Of a stretch of 64,000 nt of DNA, positions 8,861-20,431 are shown in pieces (position 1 is the first letter of the stretch; the number at the start of each line of letters is the position of its first letter). The translations under genes and the position numbers were made by a program. This stretch comes from Marinobacter halotolerans. GTDB lineage: Bacteria > Pseudomonadota > Gammaproteobacteria > Pseudomonadales > Oleiphilaceae. The stretch spans positions 1,612,001-1,676,000 of the forward strand of contig NZ_VMHP01000001.1 of NCBI RefSeq assembly GCF_008795985.1, given 5' to 3'. The notes below the pieces were generated by a model. That model made no database searches. It was given only the letters and a program-made list of their open reading frames with translations, and was not told the DNA's origin.

Positions 8861-9976
8861 ATGGCGCTCGTCAAACTGCAAACGGAACATTTCCGGAATC
8901 TCCAGGGCTCACCTGTCAGTTTCTCTCCCTCCATGAATCTGCTTTACGGCGAAAACGGCAGCGGCAAAACCAGTGTGCTGGAAGCTATTGGTTATCTGGG
9001 TCTCGGCCGATCCTTCCGTGTGAACCGACACCAAGCTGTTGTCAGTCATGGCCAACATAAACTGACGGTATTCGGTGGTCTTGATCAGGGCTTTGATCCG
9101 GAACGGGATACCGCAATCCGTCATCGGCTGGGTATTGCCAGGGATGTAAGCGCCAAAGAAACCACGTTACGCGTGGATGGTGAAGCAGTCAGGAATATGT
9201 CTGTGCTGGCCCAGCACTTGCCTGTGTCGGTGATCGATCCTGGGGTTTTCGATATCGTTGCGGGCGGGCCGGGCAAGCGCCGCCAGTTTCTGGACTGGTC
9301 AGTGTTCCACGTGGAACCTTCTTATGCTTCCTTATGGCAGCAGTGTCAGAGAGTCACATCACAGCGGAATCAAATCCTCAGAAATGGTAGACTGGACGAA
9401 GCGTTAATGAAGGTCTGGGACGCCCAGTATGTGGAGCTTGCCGAACGCATGACGAAGGCAAGAAAACATACTTTTGGACTTTTCCATCAAGCCTTTTTTC
9501 GGCTGGTGAGTGAAGTATCGGCTCCCTGGGTCGACGGCCTCAAGGTCCTGTTTTATCCGGGGTGGGATGACGGGCAGTCGTTATTGGATGTGCTCCGACT
9601 CCATCGGGAACAGGAAGTGAAGATGGGCCACACATTGTATGGTCCGAACCGGGCAGACCTGAGATTGAAATACCAGGGGCGTCCGGTTGCAGAAACCTTT
9701 TCACGTGGTCAGCAGAAGACCCTGGTGATTCTCATGAAGATAGCCCAGGGCATGGTACTGGCTGACCTGGAAAAACAGGTCACTTTTCTGCTGGATGATA
9801 TCAATGCGGAGCTGGACGTTGGCCACCGGGCCATGCTGGCCTCAAAGCTTGACGAGCTCAGATGCCAGGTCTTTGTGACCTCTATTGAGCCGCCCAAGCC
9901 GGAAGAATTATGGCAACAGCCGTTGCCCGAGTATCGAGTGTTCCACGTGGAACATGGCAAAATGACGGAAGAATAA
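8861..9976 (+). CDS. recF: DNA replication and repair protein RecF
   Basis: RecF is an SMC-like ATPase that, with RecO and RecR, loads RecA at gaps. The start ATG 8861 (MALVKLQTEHFRNLQ) matches homologues; upstream frame is fortuitous. The 371-residue protein carries Walker A GENGSGKTS at about 30-38, a signature region FSRGQQKTLVILMKIAQ and Walker B TFLLDDINAELD. Expression must start downstream of the terminator at 8799-8824 or by read-through. Two parS centromere palindromes, at 9303-9318 and 9939-9954, are embedded in the reading frame, so this gene also carries the ParB-loading sites of the origin region. Confidence 0.96.
   Translation: MALVKLQTEHFRNLQGSPVSFSPSMNLLYGENGSGKTSVLEAIGYLGLGRSFRVNRHQAVVSHGQHKLTVFGGLDQGFDPERDTAIRHRLGIARDVSAKETTLRVDGEAVRNMSVLAQHLPVSVIDPGVFDIVAGGPGKRRQFLDWSVFHVEPSYASLWQQCQRVTSQRNQILRNGRLDEALMKVWDAQYVELAERMTKARKHTFGLFHQAFFRLVSEVSAPWVDGLKVLFYPGWDDGQSLLDVLRLHREQEVKMGHTLYGPNRADLRLKYQGRPVAETFSRGQQKTLVILMKIAQGMVLADLEKQVTFLLDDINAELDVGHRAMLASKLDELRCQVFVTSIEPPKPEELWQQPLPEYRVFHVEHGKMTEE
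9303..9318. other. parS: parS centromere site 1 (ParB binding)
   Basis: TGTTCCACGTGGAACC matches the Pseudomonas-type parS palindrome with a single departure from perfect symmetry at the outermost base. It lies inside recF, about 4.7 kb from the oriC boxes. ParB spreading from such sites organises origin segregation with ParA and SMC. Confidence 0.85.
9939..9954. other. parS: parS centromere site 2 (ParB binding)
   Basis: TGTTCCACGTGGAACA is a perfect 16-bp palindrome and a perfect parS site. It lies near the 3' end of recF, 636 bp from site 1, and encodes residues of the RecF tail (VFHVEHG). Confidence 0.9.
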
Positions 9977-10044
9977 AACCCGGAATAGCGCGCACTGACA
10001 TGGTTACAACCGCCGACCGGGACATCACCCTCAGGAGTTTTTGA

Positions 10045-12459
<2,415 letters not shown>

Positions 12460-12480
12460 CCCTGCCCGCTCCACCGGGAG

Positions 12481-14442
12481 TCAGCCGGAGTTGCCGGACT
12501 GCTCCCGGTCTGGAAAGCGGGTTCCCCCGGTGTCGGAATTGAGTTGCCGAATCTCGGTGGGAACCCCTTCAGAATCCAGATGAACCATGCCGATCCCGGC
12601 GTGGTTCCATAACCTTTCCCCTGCATCACGGCCTTCCGGCATTCGCGGCGTCACCCGCATACGGCGGCGCTTGGTGAACCAGTTCAGCGGCGACCAGGGG
12701 GCGTAAAGCCAGCGATTGATCCGGTCCAGCCATTCCATCAGGTTGTGGGGAAATTCGTTCTTGATTCCACTACTGGTGATCTGCCAGATGCGGGGATGTT
12801 GCGGGCGACGGCGAAAACGCACGTCATAGACGAATGAGTAATGCACATCGCCGGAGAGGATCACGAAGTTTTCCGGCGTGCGGGAGTGGCTGAAAATATT
12901 CAGCAAGACACTGGCAGCCCCCCGGTGCGCCATCCAGTTTTCCGCGTCCACCACCAGCGGCTTTCCGAAGAAGGTGAAAACACTCTGAATGGCCTCGATC
13001 AGTTTTACACCGAACATCGGCGCCGGTGACACCACAATGACGGCCTTCTGATCCATCACATCCTGTTGAAACTCGGTCAACGCTTCCCAATCCAGAAGGC
13101 CAGACGGCCGGGCCCGATTGAGCTCGCTGCGCCAGCGACGGGTGCGGGTATCCAGCACCACAATTCGCGGCGATGTCTGCAGGGTGTAGTGCCAGTGCTC
13201 GAACTCCAGCAACTGGTTTATGATCTCCTCCTGGCGGCGCTGATCCAGTAAACCCTGGCCATCAGCCGACATCATTAGCCTACCAACTGGCTGCATCAGG
13301 TCGGCAAAGGCATCGGGGTTGTTTCCCCAGCCCTGGAACAGCAGATAGGCGATCAATGCGTTGCCGACAATTCTCCGGGAAAACGGATGCTCGTAGGTGG
13401 TTGCTTCCCAGAGCGCGGACAGATTCCAGTCGTCCGTTACATCGTGATCATCGAAGATCATATAAGTGGGGATATGCGCCAGAGCCCGGGCGGCTCGGGG
13501 CAGGCCGTCAACGAAATCGTCTATAAGGCTTTGCTGATGTTGGTAGCCGTTAGCGTCCTCCGGGGACAGCTGTGGCTGCTCCGTGTCAATCAGCTGCCAG
13601 CACACGGGTGACCAGACCAGAAGGTACATAGCCACCACTTCATTTAATGAAATCAAATGGTTATGGGCATTCGCCGTGGTAAAGACGGGTTTGCGGACCC
13701 CGCCAAAGAAACGCTCTACCAGGGCTTCGTTGCTGTGTACGTCCGGAAGCAGATTTTCCCGATGGAAGTAGGTGCGGTTGTCTTCCCTTAACGCCCGGCT
13801 ATCGTTTATTGCGGCGCCGGTCATGGTTTCCTCGTACAGGCCCAGGCGCTCGATCAGGCTGTGAATGGCACGAAGCAGTGGCCCGGCCACGTCGTCAGCG
13901 TAAATCTGGTCACCGGTCATCAGCATCAGGGCGGGTCGTTGAGAGTAGTCGTCCCCTGCCTGCAGCAGTTCGCTATCCACCCTGACCAGGCCGTCTGCCG
14001 CCGGTGAATGGGGTTTGCGGCAGGATCCGTGGGCAAGTTTATCCAGCCGCTCCCGGAGGATGAAATCCGGACGTGGACGGTCTGGCAGGCACAGATGCGG
14101 CCCCCAGTCGTTTATCCAGTAGTAAGAGCGCTCACCGCCGTCATAAGGCCCTTTTACGCCCAGGTCATAGCCGATAACAGTGTCGGCAGGCAGGGCATCG
14201 TCTAGTTTCAGGTCGATCAGGTGCAGACAGGCGGAGTCACCCAGTCTGATTCGGGTAATGTCGCTATCCGTCAGAACCCGGTCGACCGATGGCGCCTGGC
14301 CGTCGGCGAAATACAGTTGCAGGCGCAGGTCCAGAGTGAAGGAGGCTACCAGCCAGAGAGTCAGTCTGTGGAAGGTGGTGTGTCTGAGAACGGGGCCCGC
14401 CAGGACCGGTGGCAAGCCGTTGTTGTTAGCCGGTCTGTCCAC
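12481..14442 (-). CDS. PhoD-like metallophosphatase family protein
   Basis: The 653-residue product shows the metal-binding motifs of the PhoD/alkaline phosphatase D clan of calcineurin-like esterases: GDQIYADD at 177-184, MIFDDHDVTDDWN in the middle and LSGDVHYSF near the C-terminus. I see no signal peptide, so unlike secreted PhoD it is probably cytoplasmic; similar proteins are annotated only as 'alkaline phosphatase family'. The start GTG 14442 has GGAG at suitable distance. It follows the VC0807-like gene by 18 bp and is probably co-transcribed with it. The substrate is unknown. Confidence 0.8.
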   Translation of the reverse strand: MDRPANNNGLPPVLAGPVLRHTTFHRLTLWLVASFTLDLRLQLYFADGQAPSVDRVLTDSDITRIRLGDSACLHLIDLKLDDALPADTVIGYDLGVKGPYDGGERSYYWINDWGPHLCLPDRPRPDFILRERLDKLAHGSCRKPHSPAADGLVRVDSELLQAGDDYSQRPALMLMTGDQIYADDVAGPLLRAIHSLIERLGLYEETMTGAAINDSRALREDNRTYFHRENLLPDVHSNEALVERFFGGVRKPVFTTANAHNHLISLNEVVAMYLLVWSPVCWQLIDTEQPQLSPEDANGYQHQQSLIDDFVDGLPRAARALAHIPTYMIFDDHDVTDDWNLSALWEATTYEHPFSRRIVGNALIAYLLFQGWGNNPDAFADLMQPVGRLMMSADGQGLLDQRRQEEIINQLLEFEHWHYTLQTSPRIVVLDTRTRRWRSELNRARPSGLLDWEALTEFQQDVMDQKAVIVVSPAPMFGVKLIEAIQSVFTFFGKPLVVDAENWMAHRGAASVLLNIFSHSRTPENFVILSGDVHYSFVYDVRFRRRPQHPRIWQITSSGIKNEFPHNLMEWLDRINRWLYAPWSPLNWFTKRRRMRVTPRMPEGRDAGERLWNHAGIGMVHLDSEGVPTEIRQLNSDTGGTRFPDREQSGNSG

Positions 14443-14460
14443 TGGACTCTCCGCCGGATG

Positions 14461-15225
14461 TCAGGAGCGGGGTGACGAATCCGATGATTTATTGCCCTCG
14501 TCCGAAGCCAGATGCGGCGCCATCACCTCCTCCAGGGTGTAACCGGTAAGCTTCCGGATGGAGCGCCAGAGGTAATAAAAAATGGCGATCATCATGATCA
14601 TGGAGGGAATAGCAATCATGGGATAGCTGACCAGCGTCATCCTACCCAGCTCTTCATTAAAAGCCTGCGTGCCGGAGGGACTGGTGACGATCCACTTGGC
14701 CAGAACGTAGTTCATCACGGAGGAAAATACGAACGTCAGGCTGAAGAGATAGCTTGCCTTTTGCAGGCGTGCATCGAATTCCTCTTCCCGATTATTCTGT
14801 TTCAGTACGGACTGGATTTTGTCGACATTCAGTACTGTCGGGTTGTACAGCAGCGTTTTTACCAGGGGATACCGGGTGCGGGTGGAGATCAGCACCGCAA
14901 TACCGATAACCGCAGGCACCGCCGCTTCTTTCACTGCCAGCCACTTGGCGTTCAGTTCCAGCAACCCTATGCCGCCGGTCAGGCCCACGCTGATCAGGCC
15001 CAGTACGGCAATGAAGTTGTATTTGCGGTAGCGCACCAGCTCGAACAGGCCCCAGCCCAGGGGAAAGGCCAGGCCAACCACCAGTGCCATTACACTGCCC
15101 AGATACTCGTCCCCGGATAGTTTCATCAGGATAACGGACGGGATAATAATGCTGACAAGCAGATCGACCCAGGGCCTCGGCTTGTGTGTGGGTGTGGTCT
15201 GGTTGGTGTGAAGATTGGAGGTCAT
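14461..15225 (-). CDS. VC0807-like multi-span membrane protein
   Basis: A hydrophobic protein of 254 residues from ATG 15225, or 261 from ATG 15246, with about six predicted membrane helices. Its layout resembles the VC0807 / septation-protein-A-like family of unknown function. The N-terminus is cytoplasmic and polar, and the C-terminus is a charged tail (HLASDEGNKSSDSSPRS). I prefer 15225, because a -10-like TATACT on the minus strand (15260-15255) would put transcription initiation near the upstream ATG. It is the first gene of a two-gene unit with the PhoD-like phosphatase. No function can be deduced. Confidence 0.7.
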   Translation of the reverse strand: MTSNLHTNQTTPTHKPRPWVDLLVSIIIPSVILMKLSGDEYLGSVMALVVGLAFPLGWGLFELVRYRKYNFIAVLGLISVGLTGGIGLLELNAKWLAVKEAAVPAVIGIAVLISTRTRYPLVKTLLYNPTVLNVDKIQSVLKQNNREEEFDARLQKASYLFSLTFVFSSVMNYVLAKWIVTSPSGTQAFNEELGRMTLVSYPMIAIPSMIMMIAIFYYLWRSIRKLTGYTLEEVMAPHLASDEGNKSSDSSPRS

Positions 15226-15274
15226 AAAACGGCCTGAGTCTGACATGAACCCGCAGTATACGACGATTTGAACA

Positions 15275-15306
15275 CAAAAAAACCGGTCGGGTTTCCCCGA
15301 CCGGTT
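15275..15306 (-). terminator. Terminator of gabT
   Basis: An 11-bp stem, AACCGGTCGGG (15281-15291) with a tetraloop and CCCGACCGGTT (15296-15306), is followed on the minus strand by a run of T (15280-15275). It lies 43 bp past the gabT stop. Confidence 0.85.
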
Positions 15307-15348
15307 CTGGTTTTCAGGTCATTGCCAGGAATGACCTGAAGGGCCGTT

Positions 15349-16623
15349 TCAGCCCAGTTCTTTCAGGGCGTTTTCAACGATGTTCAAGCCCTCTTCCAGA
15401 ATCTCGTCCTCAATGGTGACAGGCATCAGGAAGCGGATGGTGTTGCCGTACATGCCACAGCTTAGCAGGATCAGGCCGTGCTCCTTGCAATATTTGGTGA
15501 CGGCGCCGGCAAAGTCAGCCCGTGGCTCCTTGCTGTTCTTGTCGGTAACCAGCTCAATCGCCGCCATTGGGCCGAGATTGCGCACATTGTCCACCTGCGG
15601 GAACTGCTCTTGCCACTGCTGGAAGCGCTTGTTCAGCTTCTCGCCAAGACGCTGGCTCTTGCCAAGAATATCTTCGGTCTCGAAGACTTCCATGACCGCC
15701 AGGGCCGCCGCACAGGCGGTCGGGCTACCGGTATAGGTGCCGCCCAGGGAGTTGGGCCCGGAGGAGTCCATGATCTTGTCGGTGCCGACGATCGCAGAAA
15801 TGGGCATGCCGTCCGCCATACTCTTGGCCATGGTCATCATGTCCGGCTCGACACCACTGTGCTCGATGGCGAACATCTTGCCGGTACGGCCAAAGCCACT
15901 CTGCACTTCGTCACAGATCATGATGATGCCGTGCTCGTCGCAGATCTCGCGAATCTTCTTCAGGAAGCTGGCCGGTGCAGCGTAAAAACCGCCCTCGCCC
16001 AGAACCGGTTCAATGATGATGGCCGCGGTATCATGGGCGGGAGAGTCGGCTTTCATGGCCATTTTCAGGCCTCGAATGGCTTCGTCTTCGTCCACGCCAT
16101 GGTAAGCCACGGGATAAGGCGCACGGAACACGGTACCCGGCATGGGGCCGAAATCGGTCTGGTAGGGTGCAGCCTTGCCGTTCATGGCCATGGTGTAAAA
16201 GGTACGGCCGTGATAGCCGCCATCAAAGCAGATGACGTTGGGGCGTTTGGTCGCAGCGCGGGCGATTTTCACCGCGTTTTCCAGGGCTTCGGCACCGCTG
16301 TTGGCCAGCATCACCTTGGCATGGCCACGTACCGGTACAACGCCGCTCAGCTTCTCGGCAAGACGGACGTAACCTTCATAGGGCATAACGGTCTGGCAGG
16401 TGTGCATCACCTTGTCCAGCTGTGCCTTGACGGCTTCCACCACTTTCGGGTGACGATGGCCGATGTTCAGTACACCGATACCGCCGGCAAAGTCGATCAT
16501 CCGCTTGCCATCAGCATCCCAGAGTTCGGCGTTGGTTGCATGGTCTGCGAACTGTTCGTTCGGGCTGGCAGCACCTGCCGCAACATAGCGTTCTTTGAGT
16601 GCCTGCAATTCTTTGTTCGTCAC
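15349..16623 (-). CDS. gabT: 4-aminobutyrate aminotransferase
   Basis: GabT is a class III PLP aminotransferase that moves the amino group of GABA to 2-oxoglutarate, giving succinic semialdehyde and glutamate. The product of about 424 residues has the family N-terminus (FADHATNAELWDADGKRMIDFAGGIGVLNIGHRHPKV in sequence, from residue ~25), GAEALENAVKIAR for phosphate binding, CDEVQSGFGRTG, and AKSMADGMP with the Schiff-base Lys near 266. I place the start at GTG 16623 because AGGAGAGG lies just upstream. No gabD is adjacent, so the partner dehydrogenase must lie elsewhere. It is followed by a strong terminator. Confidence 0.9.
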   Translation of the reverse strand: MTNKELQALKERYVAAGAASPNEQFADHATNAELWDADGKRMIDFAGGIGVLNIGHRHPKVVEAVKAQLDKVMHTCQTVMPYEGYVRLAEKLSGVVPVRGHAKVMLANSGAEALENAVKIARAATKRPNVICFDGGYHGRTFYTMAMNGKAAPYQTDFGPMPGTVFRAPYPVAYHGVDEDEAIRGLKMAMKADSPAHDTAAIIIEPVLGEGGFYAAPASFLKKIREICDEHGIIMICDEVQSGFGRTGKMFAIEHSGVEPDMMTMAKSMADGMPISAIVGTDKIMDSSGPNSLGGTYTGSPTACAAALAVMEVFETEDILGKSQRLGEKLNKRFQQWQEQFPQVDNVRNLGPMAAIELVTDKNSKEPRADFAGAVTKYCKEHGLILLSCGMYGNTIRFLMPVTIEDEILEEGLNIVENALKELG

Positions 16624-16739
16624 TTTGCCTCTCCTCAACTCGGTTTAGACCAACCATTATACAGAAATTGCCTCCCCTTTTCAGGGACCCGGCTTTTGCG
16701 GCCTTAGACCTTGGTCATGAGCGGCCCCTAACAGGGCCT

Positions 16740-18491
16740 CTAGCCCTCGCGGAACTGCAGCTGCGCCAGCTTTCGGTAGAGTGCATTTCGTTCCACCAGT
16801 TCGTCGTGGCTGCCAATATCCGCCAGGCGACCGTTGTCCATTACGAGAATGCGGTCGGCGTGGCGAACGGTCGCTAGCCGGTGGGCAATGACCAGAGTCG
16901 TGCGATCCGACATCAGCCCGGGCATGGCCTGCTGGATCAGGTGTTCGCTTTCCGCATCCAGAGCGCTGGTGGCCTCATCCAGTAACAGTATAGGTGCATC
17001 CGCCAGCAGTGCCCGGGCAATGGCCAGACGCTGTTTCTGGCCACCGGATAGCCCGATGCCACCATCCCCCAGTCGGGTCTCATAAGCCTTTGGAAAGCTC
17101 TGGATAAATTCATCGGCGTGGGCAATACGGGCGGCATGGATCATGTCGGCGTTCGGGGCGTCCGGCCGCGCGTAGCGGATGTTGTCGGCAATGGTGCCGT
17201 GAAAAAGCGATGGGGTCTGGGGCACCAGGGCAAAACACCGTCGCAGATCATGAAGGGACAGATGGCGGATATCGGTACCATCCAGCAGGATCCGGCCCTG
17301 ATCCGGATCATAGAAGCGCAGCAGCAGGTCAAACAGGGTGGATTTACCTGCTCCGGAAGGCCCCACCAGGGCAATGGTTTCCCCGGCCCGGATGGTGACG
17401 GACAGATTGTCGATCACCTGCCTGTCCGGCCGTGAGGGATAGCAGAAACCCAGTTCTTCAATCGCCAGATCGCCCTTTACCGGCTGCTTCAGTGGTTGCA
17501 CCGACGCCGGCACCGGCGGCAGTTCGCTTTCAGTCTGCAGCAGCTCGAAGATTCGGGCTGCAGCCCCCGCGGCGCGCTGCAGCTCGCCAATCACTTCGCT
17601 GATGGCGCCGGCGGCCAGGCCTACCAGAAGGCTGTAAAACACAAACGCCGCCAGTTCCCCGGGACTGGTCTGCCCGGAAATCACATCCAGCCCGCCAATC
17701 CAGAGCACTACGCCCACGGCCCCCATCACCAGCGTAATGGCGATAGTGGTCAGAAACGCGCGCTGGCGAATGCGGGTGCGGGCAATGTTGAAGGCGTTTT
17801 CCGCCACCGTACTGAAGAACGCCCGGTCATGGGGCTGATGGTTGAAGGCCTGAACCGTTTTGATCTGGGTCAGGTTCTCCCCCACGTAGCTGCCCACTTC
17901 CGCCACCCGGTCCTGGCTGAGGCGGGACAGGCTGCGCACCCGGCGTCCGTAGATCAGGATGGGCACGATCACCAGCGGAAAGCCCAGCAGGATGATGCTG
18001 GCCAGCTTGGCATTGGTGACAAACAGCAGGATCAGCCCGCCAATCAGCATCAGGCTGTTGCGCAGGGCAATGGAAACGGTAGAGCCGATGACGGACTGCA
18101 GTACGGTGGTATCGGCGGTAAATCGGGACTGGATTTCCAGGCTGCGGTTTTCTTCGTAAAAGCCGGGGTGCAGGTCAATCAGGTGGTTGAAGACCTGTTT
18201 TCGGATATCGGCCACTACTCTTTCGCCAATCCAGCTCACCAGATAGAAACGGGCGAAGGAACCAAAGGCCAGCGCCACCACCAGAACGAAAAAAAATCCG
18301 ATCGACTGGGACAGCATCGCCGGTGACTGGGTCGCCAGCCCCTGATCCACCAGAATGCGCAGACCCTGACCCAGGCCAAGCGTGACGCCGGCGGTGAATA
18401 TCAGCGCCGTCAGAGCGCCGGCAACCGCTTTCTTGTAGGGGCTGATGAAGGTTCTTGCCAGTATCAGCGCACGGCGGTGTGTGGGTTTGAT
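16740..18491 (-). CDS. ABC exporter half-transporter, MsbA/MdlB-like; non-standard ATC start proposed
   Basis: This is a fused six-helix membrane domain plus nucleotide-binding domain, about 583 residues. The NBD has Walker A GPSGAGKST, the Q-loop, signature LSGGQKQRLAIARALL, Walker B ILLLDEATSALD and switch His IAHRLATV. It exports lipids, drugs or peptides by family, but the substrate is unknown. The best Shine-Dalgarno, GAGGAG at 18503-18498, sits six bases before an ATC codon at 18491, and translation from there gives a sensible N-terminus (KPTHRRALILARTFI). The only upstream alternative is TTG 18563, with no evident ribosome site. It is divergent from a second ABC half-transporter 132 bp away. 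Confidence 0.85.
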   Translation of the reverse strand: MKPTHRRALILARTFISPYKKAVAGALTALIFTAGVTLGLGQGLRILVDQGLATQSPAMLSQSIGFFFVLVVALAFGSFARFYLVSWIGERVVADIRKQVFNHLIDLHPGFYEENRSLEIQSRFTADTTVLQSVIGSTVSIALRNSLMLIGGLILLFVTNAKLASIILLGFPLVIVPILIYGRRVRSLSRLSQDRVAEVGSYVGENLTQIKTVQAFNHQPHDRAFFSTVAENAFNIARTRIRQRAFLTTIAITLVMGAVGVVLWIGGLDVISGQTSPGELAAFVFYSLLVGLAAGAISEVIGELQRAAGAAARIFELLQTESELPPVPASVQPLKQPVKGDLAIEELGFCYPSRPDRQVIDNLSVTIRAGETIALVGPSGAGKSTLFDLLLRFYDPDQGRILLDGTDIRHLSLHDLRRCFALVPQTPSLFHGTIADNIRYARPDAPNADMIHAARIAHADEFIQSFPKAYETRLGDGGIGLSGGQKQRLAIARALLADAPILLLDEATSALDAESEHLIQQAMPGLMSDRTTLVIAHRLATVRHADRILVMDNGRLADIGSHDELVERNALYRKLAQLQFREG

Positions 18492-18622
18492 GGGTAACTC
18501 CTCGGGGTCTTTGTGTGAGCTATTGTGCCGGGTCAGGCGTAAGGCTGTACCATAACATCGCAACCATATACGCCTGCGCCATCCAACCCGACTGATTTGA
18601 ACAGATCAAGGACAGCCATTCT

Positions 18623-20431
18623 GTGCGAGCTTATGCCGACAATGATTACCCTGCCAATCACAAACTCAACTGGCGCATCATTGCCGGGTTGTGGCCCTAT
18701 CTCAGCGAGTTTCGCGGTCGCGTTGCGCTTTCTCTGTCACTCCTGGTTCTGGCGAAACTGGCGACGGTTGCCACGCCCATTGCCCTTAAATACATCGTCG
18801 ACTATCTAGACCAGAACCGCAGCGGTGACCTGTTGCTGTGGATTCCGGTCCTGCTGGTGGTGGCCTATGGCCTGCTGCGGTTTGCCAGTACCCTGTTCAG
18901 CGAGCTGAGGGACGCCGTCTTTGCCCGGGTGGCGGAGCGGGCCATGCGTCGGGTCTCCCTGAAAATATTCAGCCATCTGCATAACCGGGAGCTGGCTTTC
19001 CACCTTGACCGCAAGACCGGCGGTCTGGCCCGTGACATTGAACGAGGCACCAACGGCATCAGCTTCCTGCTGCGCTTCACGCTGTTCAATATCGTGCCGA
19101 CCCTGCTGGAAATCCTGATGGTTGCCGGCATTCTCTTTGTAGCGTTCAACCTCGGGTATGTTCTGGCCATACTGGTGGCGGTTGTGGTGTATGTGGTGTT
19201 TTCCATCAAGGTCACCGAATGGCGGACCAAGTACGTGCGCGAGGCCAATGCCCGGGACAACCAATCCAACTCCCGGGCGCTGGACAGCCTGCTTAACTAC
19301 GAAACCGTCAAGTATTTCAACAACGAGCGGTTTGAAGCCCAGCTGTACGACCAGAACCTGGATGACTGGGAGCAGGCCCGCCTGAAGAACCGGTTGTCGC
19401 TGGTGGCCCTGAACTCCGGCCAGGCGCTTATTATCGGTCTGGCGATGATCAGCATCATGGCCATGGCGGTAAAGCAGGTGGCCGCAGGCGAGATTACCCT
19501 CGGCGATTTCACCATGGTGAACGCCTACCTGTTGCAGCTATTCATTCCTTTGAACGCCCTCGGGTTCGTGTATCGGGAGATCCGCCAGTCCCTGGTCAAC
19601 GTTGAACGGCTGTTCGGCCTGCTGGATGATGAACCCTCGATCAAGGATTCACCCCAGGCGCGGCCGCTCGAAATTACCCAGGGCGCTGTGCGGTTTGATC
19701 ATGTTCATTTTGCTTACCGGCAGGACCGCCAGATTCTGCGGGACGTGAGTTTTTCCATACCGGCCGGGCACACGGTGGCGGTGGTCGGCGCCAGTGGTGC
19801 CGGTAAATCCACCCTCGCCCGCTTGCTGTTCCGCTTTTACGATGTGGACCAGGGCAGCATCACCATTGACGGCCAGGATATCCGCGACGTGACCCAGGAC
19901 AGCCTGCGGTCGGCGATTGGCGTGGTTCCCCAGGACACTGTCCTTTTCAACGATACGCTTTATCGCAACCTTGCCTATGGACGGCCGGCGGCCAGTGAAG
20001 AAGAGGTGTACCGGGCCGCCAGAATGGCCCATCTGGAAAGCTTCATCCTCAGCCTTCCGGACGGCTACCAAACGCAGGTGGGTGAGCGTGGGCTGAAATT
20101 ATCCGGGGGGGAAAAACAGCGGGTGGCGATCGCCCGGATTATCCTCAAGAACCCGCCGGTGCTGATTCTGGATGAGGCAACGTCTTCGCTGGATTCGCTG
20201 TCTGAACAGGCTATTCTGGGCGCCCTGAGGGAAGTCAGCCGCCAGCGTACGTCTTTGGTGATTGCTCACCGCCTGTCTACCACCCGGGATGCGGACACGA
20301 TTCTGGTTATGGATGGGGGCCGAATTGTGGAGAGCGGGCATCACAGTGAGCTGCTGTCGATGAACGGCCATTACGCCCGGCTATGGACGCAGCAGCACCG
20401 CGATGAGGATGGTGATAACAACCAGGGCTAG
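18623..20431 (+). CDS. ABC exporter half-transporter, Atm1/HMT1-like
   Basis: The 602-residue product is a fused membrane and ATPase half-transporter. The segment LLNYETVKYFNNERFE is characteristic of the Atm1/ABCB7/HMT1 branch, which exports glutathione-linked sulfur or metal conjugates. The NBD has Walker A GASGAGKST, signature LSGGEKQRVAIARII, Walker B VLILDEATSSLD and IAHRLSTT. The start GTG 18623 follows AAGGA at good spacing. Its stop shares the palindrome CTAG with the stop of the opposing small gene. It is probably a homodimer. A heterodimer with the divergent ABC gene is possible but not indicated, since both have complete NBD motifs. Confidence 0.9.
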   Translation: MRAYADNDYPANHKLNWRIIAGLWPYLSEFRGRVALSLSLLVLAKLATVATPIALKYIVDYLDQNRSGDLLLWIPVLLVVAYGLLRFASTLFSELRDAVFARVAERAMRRVSLKIFSHLHNRELAFHLDRKTGGLARDIERGTNGISFLLRFTLFNIVPTLLEILMVAGILFVAFNLGYVLAILVAVVVYVVFSIKVTEWRTKYVREANARDNQSNSRALDSLLNYETVKYFNNERFEAQLYDQNLDDWEQARLKNRLSLVALNSGQALIIGLAMISIMAMAVKQVAAGEITLGDFTMVNAYLLQLFIPLNALGFVYREIRQSLVNVERLFGLLDDEPSIKDSPQARPLEITQGAVRFDHVHFAYRQDRQILRDVSFSIPAGHTVAVVGASGAGKSTLARLLFRFYDVDQGSITIDGQDIRDVTQDSLRSAIGVVPQDTVLFNDTLYRNLAYGRPAASEEEVYRAARMAHLESFILSLPDGYQTQVGERGLKLSGGEKQRVAIARIILKNPPVLILDEATSSLDSLSEQAILGALREVSRQRTSLVIAHRLSTTRDADTILVMDGGRIVESGHHSELLSMNGHYARLWTQQHRDEDGDNNQG

